Source of the DNA: Planctomycetaceae bacterium | Lineage (GTDB): Bacteria > Planctomycetota > Planctomycetia > Pirellulales > Pirellulaceae | Length of the DNA: 64,000 bases | NCBI GenBank assembly: GCA_020638995.1 | Contig: JACKHM010000005.1 | Span: 62,001-126,000 of the forward strand | Direction of reading: 5' to 3' | In this document: positions 61,801 to 64,000 of the stretch, piece by piece | Numbering within the stretch: the first letter of the stretch is position 1 | How the letters are laid out: every line of letters starts with the position of its first letter | Translations under genes and position numbers: made by a program | Notes under the pieces: generated by a model | What the model saw: only the letters and a program-made list of their open reading frames with translations | Told to the model about the DNA's origin: nothing | Database searches by the model: none

Positions 61801-64000
61801 GGTACACCCAACCTGGATGACTTCGAGACGATCGAAGTGACGGTGGGTGAAGTGAACGTGGCTCCCGAGCTGGCCTCGCTTGGGAACAAGTCGGTGAATG
61901 AAGGGAGCCTGCTGACGTTCACCGCTTCAGCCACGGACGCGGATGTTCCGGCCAACACGCTGACGTTCAGCCTGGATGCGGGTGCTCCCAGCGGTGCGAG
62001 CATCGATGCCAATAGTGGTGTGTTCACCTGGACGCCGAGTGAGGCTCAAGGGCCGGGCACGTACAACATCACGGTGCGGGTGACCGACAACGGTACACCC
62101 AACCTGGATGACTTCGAGACGATCGAAGTGACGGTAAGTGAAGTGAACGTGGCACCGGAGTTGGCTGCGATCGGCAACAAGTCGACCAACGAGGGCAACC
62201 TGCTAACGTTCATGGCCAGTGCGACGGACGCCGATGCACCTGCCAACACGTTGACATTCAGCCTGGATGCGGGTGCTCCCAGCGGTGCGAGCATTGATGC
62301 CAGTAGTGGTGTATTCACCTGGACGCCGAGTGAGGCTCAAGGGGCGGGCACGTACAACATCACGGTGCGGGTGACCGACAACGGTACACCCAACCTGGAT
62401 GACTTCGAGACGATTGAGGTGACGGTGGGTGAAGTGAACGTGGCTCCCGAGCTGGCCTCGCTTGGGAACAAGTCGGTGAATGAAGGGAGCCTGCTGACGT
62501 TCACCGCTTCAGCCACGGACGCGGATGTTCCGGCCAACACGCTGACGTTCAGCCTGGATGCGGGTGCTCCCAGCGGTGCGAGCATCGATGCCAATAGTGG
62601 TGTATTCACGTGGACGCCGAGTGAGGCTCAAGGGGCGGGCACGTACAACATCACGGTACGGGTGACCGACAACGGTACACCCAACCTGAATGACTTCGAG
62701 ACGATCGAGGTGACGGTCGGTGAAGTGAACGTGGCACCGGAGTTGGCTGCGATCGGGAACAAGTCGACCAACGAGGACAACCTGCTAACATTCATGGCCA
62801 GTGCGACGGACGCCGATGCACCTGCCAACACGTTGACATTCAGCCTGGATGCGGGTGCTCCCAGCGGTGCGAGCATTGATGCCAGTAGTGGTGTATTCAC
62901 GTGGACGCCGAGTGAGGCTCAAGGGGCGGGCACGTACAACATCACGGTGTGGGTGACCGACAACGGTACACCCAACCTGGATGACTTCGAGACGATCGAA
63001 GTGACGGTGGGTGAAGTGAACGTGGCTCCCGAGCTGGCCTCGCTTGGGAACAAGTCGGTGAATGAAGGGAGCCTGCTGACGTTCACCGCTTCAGCCACGG
63101 ACGCGGATGTTCCGGCCAACACGCTGACGTTCAGCCTGGATGCGGGTGCTCCCAGCGGTGCGAGCATCGATGCCAATAGTGGTGTGTTCACCTGGACGCC
63201 GAGTGAGGCTCAAGGGCCCGGCACGTACAACATCACGGTGCGGGTGACCGACAACGGTACACCCAACCTGGATGACTTCGAGACGATTGAGGTGACGGTG
63301 GGTGAAGTGAACGTGGCACCGGAGTTGGCTGCGATCGGCAACAAGTCGACCAACGAGGGCAACCTGCTAACGTTCATGGCCAGTGCGACGGACGCCGATG
63401 CACCTGCCAACACGTTGACATTCAGCCTGGATGCGGGTGCTCCCAGCGGTGCGAGCATTGATGCCAGTAGTGGTGTATTCACGTGGACGCCGAGTGAGGC
63501 TCAAGGGCCGGGCACGTACAACATCACGGTGCGGGTGACCGATGACGGGACGCCGAACCTTAACGACTTCGAGACGATCGAAGTGATGGTGGGTGACCTC
63601 CGGCCATGGCAATATTTTGTAGAACCGCGTGATGTAAATCGAGATGGATTCATCAGTCCACTTGATGCTTTGATTGTCATAAACGACATAAACTCTAAGG
63701 GACCAAGAGTTCTTGTTGGATTGCCGCAGGCTGGTTCGTTTTATATTGATGTAAACGGTGACGGCTCTGTCTCGCCAGTTGATGCATTGGTTGTGATCAA
63801 CCGAGTGAACGATCCTTCCCTGTCAGCGGAAGGTGAGGGGGCGGGCGTTGCACTACCACCCTTGAATCTTTTGTTGCCAGAACCGGTCAAATCCGCTGCG
63901 TCTGTGAGCAACATCCCTCCAGGAAATCCGTTCTCTCGTCAAGAAGTCTCGCCGTTGAGCCAGACTGTCTCACTTGCAACTGCACGTGAATCTAAGTTTT
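52849..64000 (+). CDS. Giant surface protein: LEPR-XLL, LamG, alpha/beta hydrolase, 27 Ig-like repeats, dockerin (partial)
   Basis: An open frame of 3,717 codons with no stop, running off the right edge. AAGG precedes ATG 52849 by about ten bases. After a basic N terminus, RRLHVESLEPRWLLSG (31-46) is the planctomycete LEPR-XLL motif. Next come an SbsA/Big_5-like Ig domain (about 47-142), a LamG/concanavalin domain (about 145-335: LAFDGIDDQV, TFEAWVNP, RWQHLAAVF) and an Ig-like module (about 400-475: VSDPDGEVARVEFYRDGELLG). An alpha/beta hydrolase follows (about 645-900) with GHSAGG nucleophile Ser763, acid Asp847 or Asp848 and His885. A second copy of the Ig-like module is at about 903-968. 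Then come 27 putative-Ig (He_PIG-type) repeats of about 97 residues and a type I dockerin with calcium loops at 3595 (DVNRDGFIS) and 3634 (DVNGDGSVS). No signal peptide is evident at the N terminus, as usual for LEPR-XLL proteins. Confidence 0.92.
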   Translation, partial: MFQHARRRKKRQGSLFLSTVGRWQQSPPRFRRLHVESLEPRWLLSGLQVTSMTPQPGTQLAEPPSEITLTFNRAVGPDSLLLQHLRLEGSGGDGTFGEGNETLIRPTDLRFVGDTQVVLDLTGLMLPSDRYRLHLGENQRHTSLAFDGIDDQVSTPLNIDQGYGSPGVTFEAWVNPSNSGNGRQHVISTDNSGYDWSILRENDQWYVFTGEQSRSTGFAVKEGRWQHLAAVFEPDRGVTFYMDGQESFLPYIDYDFSDGNVAIGRNPGYPEFFAGAIDEVRVWNGTRTAAEIRANMHEPLGGTETGLLAYWKVDDGEGQGAADSSAHGQHSVLGDNAAVGPDDPWWRTELYWPEGLDGSMLDGEFTGSFPSGDEMAGGAFVAEFEILDWIVAAPDPIVRPNLLTVTTWVSDPDGEVARVEFYRDGELLGVDANGSDGWSLIVGTADWLLGEHQIWARAQDNVGAWIAELSTTVMVQNAIPTISTLLANPDPVTSPDVLTLSFERSYNGITLHPRDAELTGGTRFFAEPERLGFPQLDSVATWTLAPVSTGSFDVEITYASGSLPMGEVAGRIELTVGDDHYPLAIASTGSWGTTQILTIEDVPFDSTDEEISVRILDRSAGVGTVLDLWSIDIFASNPDIPEAGEVILKQTTHGSYWQYIPRSLQHPVSVLVAVHGTPGEGGALAAAEGYLRTFQQAARQQGVVLVAPVFDTPNFGGIAGPGGGYRGLFGRHISADGFVNEILAEYSKTFPTYDGKIYLVGHSAGGQFVSRYLVMHPDRVHRAVISAAGTFAFPDPDTPWADGMARLRREWLWEGDTEPQIIDITPDPAGWLEASQLPVTVVIGSLDDLPHIEVAQRWVRDMHDFANHQGVESSVQFVLVDGVGHSGGQLAPTAIEHLFQQRVSDPDGHVARVEFYRGDELLGESDGTNGWTWSGDTTTWPVGEQTVFARAQDNEGAWSDEVSTTVMVQFALAYIGDKSVGEGSLLTFAASATDPGIPANTLTFSLDAGAPSGASIHPQTGVFTWTPTETQGTGTYSITVRATADSDPILNDFETIVVTVGEVNVAPVLGAIGNKSINESSLLTFTASATDADLPANTLTFSLDAGAPSGASIHPQTGVFTWTPTEAQGPGTYNITVRVTDNGTPNLDDFETIEVTVGEVNVAPVLGAIGNKSINESSLLTFTASATDADIPGDTLTFSLDAGAPSGASIDANSGVFTWTPSEAQGPGTYNITVRVTDNGTPNLDDFETIEVTVSEVNVAPELAAIGNKSTNEGNLLTFMASATDADAPANTLTFSLDAGAPSGASIDASSGVFTWTPTEAQGPGTYNITVRVTDDGTPNLDDFETIEVTVGEVNVAPVLGAIGNKSINESSLLTFTASATDADIPGDTLTFSLDAGAPSGASIHPQTGVFTWTPTEAQGPGTYNITVRVTDDGTPNLDDFETIEVTVGEVNVAPELASLGNKSVNEGSLLTFTASATDADAPANTLTFSLDAGAPSGASIHPQTGVFTWTPSEVQGPGTYSINVRVTDDGTPALNDFETIEVAVGENEAPVLGAIGNKSIDESSLLTFTASATDADLPANTLTFSLDAGAPSGASIHPQTGVFTWTPSEAQGPGTYNITVRVTDNGTPNLDDFETIEVTVGEVNVAPELASLGNKSVNEGSLLTFTASATDADVPANTLTFSLDAGAPSGASIDANSGVFTWTPSEAQGPGTYNITVRVTDNGTPNLDDFETIEVTVSEVNVAPELAAIGNKSTNEGNLLTFMASATDADAPVNTLTFSLDAGAPSGASIDASSGVFTWTPSEAQGAGTYNITVRVTDNGTPNLNDFETIEVTVGEVNVAPELAAIGNKSTNEDNLLTFMASATDADAPANTLTFSLDAGAPSGASIDASSGVFTWTPSEAQGAGTYNITVRVTDNGTPNLDDFETIEVTVGEVNVAPELASLGNKSVNEGSLLTFTASATDADVPANTLTFSLDAGAPSGASIDANSGVFTWTPSEAQGAGTYNITVRVTDNGTPNLNDFETIEVTVGEVNVAPELAAIGNKSTNEDNLLTFMASATDADAPANTLTFSLDAGAPSGASIDASSGVFTWTPSEAQGAGTYNITVWVTDNGTPNLDDFETIEVTVGEVNVAPELASLGNKSVNEGSLLTFTASATDADVPANTLTFSLDAGAPSGASIDANSGVFTWTPSEAQGPGTYNITVRVTDNGTPNLNDFETIEVTVGEVNVAPELAAIGNKSTNEGNLLTFMASATDADAPANTLTFSLDAGAPSGASIDASSGVFTWTPSEAQGAGTYNITVRVTDNGTPNLNDFETIEVTVGEVNVAPELAAIGNKSTNEDNLLTFMASATDADAPANTLTFSLDAGAPSGASIDASSGVFTWTPSEAQGAGTYNITVWVTDNGTPNLDDFETIEVTVGEVNVAPELASLGNKSVNEGSLLTFTASATDADVPANTLTFSLDAGAPSGASIDANSGVFTWTPSEAQGPGTYNITVRVTDNGTPNLDDFETIEVTVGEVNVAPELAAIGNKSTNEGNLLTFMASATDADAPANTLTFSLDAGAPSGASIDASSGVFTWTPSEAQGAGTYNITVRVTDNGTPNLDDFETIEVTVGEVNVAPELASLGNKSVNEGSLLTFTASATDADVPANTLTFSLDAGAPSGASIDASSGVFTWTPSEAQGAGTYNITVRVTDNGTPNLNDFETIEVTVGEVNVAPELAAIGNKSTNEDNLLTFMASATDADAPANTLTFSLDAGAPSGASIDASSGVFTWTPSEAQGAGTYNITVWVTDNGTPNLDDFETIEVTVGEVNVAPELASLGNKSVNEGSLLTFTASATDADVPANTLTFSLDAGAPSGASIDANSGVFTWTPSEAQGAGTYNITVRVTDNGTPNLNDFETIEVTVGEVNVAPELAAIGNKSTNEDNLLTFMASATDADAPANTLTFSLDAGAPSGASIDASSGVFTWTPSEAQGAGTYNITVWVTDNGTPNLDDFETIEVTVGEVNVAPELASLGNKSVNEGSLLTFTASATDADVPANTLTFSLDAGAPSGASIDANSGVFTWTPSEAQGPGTYNITVRVTDNGTPNLDDFETIEVTVSEVNVAPELAAIGNKSTNEGNLLTFMASATDADAPANTLTFSLDAGAPSGASIDASSGVFTWTPSEAQGAGTYNITVRVTDNGTPNLDDFETIEVTVGEVNVAPELASLGNKSVNEGSLLTFTASATDADVPANTLTFSLDAGAPSGASIDANSGVFTWTPSEAQGAGTYNITVRVTDNGTPNLNDFETIEVTVGEVNVAPELAAIGNKSTNEDNLLTFMASATDADAPANTLTFSLDAGAPSGASIDASSGVFTWTPSEAQGAGTYNITVWVTDNGTPNLDDFETIEVTVGEVNVAPELASLGNKSVNEGSLLTFTASATDADVPANTLTFSLDAGAPSGASIDANSGVFTWTPSEAQGPGTYNITVRVTDNGTPNLDDFETIEVTVGEVNVAPELAAIGNKSTNEGNLLTFMASATDADAPANTLTFSLDAGAPSGASIDASSGVFTWTPSEAQGPGTYNITVRVTDDGTPNLNDFETIEVMVGDLRPWQYFVEPRDVNRDGFISPLDALIVINDINSKGPRVLVGLPQAGSFYIDVNGDGSVSPVDALVVINRVNDPSLSAEGEGAGVALPPLNLLLPEPVKSAASVSNIPPGNPFSRQEVSPLSQTVSLATARESKF
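55744..63597 (+). repeat. 27 tandem 291-bp repeats inside the giant gene
   Basis: Units start at about 55744, 56035, 56326, 56617, 56908, 57199 and 57490, then every 291 bp from 57778 to 63307. The unit at 57490 is 288 bp, having lost one codon (VGENEAP instead of VGEVNVAP). Each encodes an Ig-like unit ending FTWTPSEAQG-GTYNITVRVTDNGTPNLDDFETIEVTVGE. From 57778 on, units fall into two main types, one reading ELAAIGNKSTNEGN and the other ELASLGNKSVNEGS, mostly alternating, and are almost identical at DNA level within type. The first seven units are more varied. Confidence 0.95.
63631..63822 (+). other. Type I dockerin-like domain at the end of the repeat array
   Basis: Two F-hand calcium loops, DVNRDGFISPLDALIVIND and DVNGDGSVSPVDALVVINR, separated by about 39 residues, are the duplicated dockerin signature. 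In cellulosomes dockerins bind cohesins; in planctomycete giant proteins their partner is unknown. No cohesin was seen in the window. The frame stays open after it. Confidence 0.88.

Noticed and set aside
55593..63689. About 25 short minus-strand frames starting MNTPLLASMLAPLGAP or similar
   Set aside because: They are antisense shadows repeated once per 291-bp unit. The plus strand has the continuous frame with recognisable Ig-like and dockerin domains.

Overview
The window is typical of a Planctomycetota genome, most likely a Pirellulaceae-like lineage; this is inferred from gene content, with no marker gene present. The signs are a DUF1559 protein with a type IV pilin-like leader, two Cys-type sulfatases, a Tat-exported DUF1501 protein next to a CxxCH-containing partner, FecR-type regulation of an ECF sigma factor, a soluble serine/threonine kinase, and a giant surface protein with an LEPR-XLL motif and a dockerin. 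No rRNA, tRNA or CRISPR array was seen.

Layout. 0-5 kb: end of a HEAT-repeat-like protein, a DisA_N diadenylate cyclase with a GNAT acetyltransferase, a small membrane protein, the DUF1559 protein and a methyltransferase. 5-16 kb: an SMP-30/esterase fusion convergent with a sulfatase, then Tex, an M1 metallopeptidase, an alpha/beta hydrolase, a DUF72 protein and a deoxyhypusine synthase-like enzyme. 16-19 kb: an ECF sigma factor overlapping a FecR-like membrane regulator, with a small secreted Cys-containing helical protein upstream. 19.5-29 kb: a run of secreted hydrolases on one strand (SGNH hydrolase, sulfatase, beta-lactamase-like hydrolase, LamG/DUF1080-like protein). It ends in a DMFA2_C-like gene split by an intact IS21-family element with 36-bp perfect ends and a 6-bp target duplication. 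29-36 kb: signalling genes (FHA-GAF-SpoIIE phosphatase, serine/threonine kinase, GGDEF cyclase) plus an ABC-2 permease and a lipoprotein. 36-44 kb: PyrB fused to a PyrI-type zinc domain, an aminotransferase, a large esterase, an MFS transporter, and queD and bioA diverging from a 22-copy heptanucleotide repeat. 44-50 kb: a three-gene secreted cluster (PQQ propeller with EF-hands, CxxCH protein, DUF1501) followed by a decayed gene. 50-64 kb: a PD40 protein, about 1.2 kb with no recognisable gene, then an open reading frame of more than 3,700 codons that runs off the right edge.

How the genes fit together. Much of the coding capacity serves export and polymer breakdown (sulfatases, esterases, SGNH hydrolase, peptidase) and surface display. 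Regulation is by extracytoplasmic sigma factor, Ser/Thr phosphorylation and two cyclic dinucleotides, c-di-AMP and c-di-GMP. The most unusual element is the terminal giant protein. It places an alpha/beta hydrolase between two copies of one Ig-like module and follows it with 27 tandem repeats of about 97 residues that are almost identical at DNA level.
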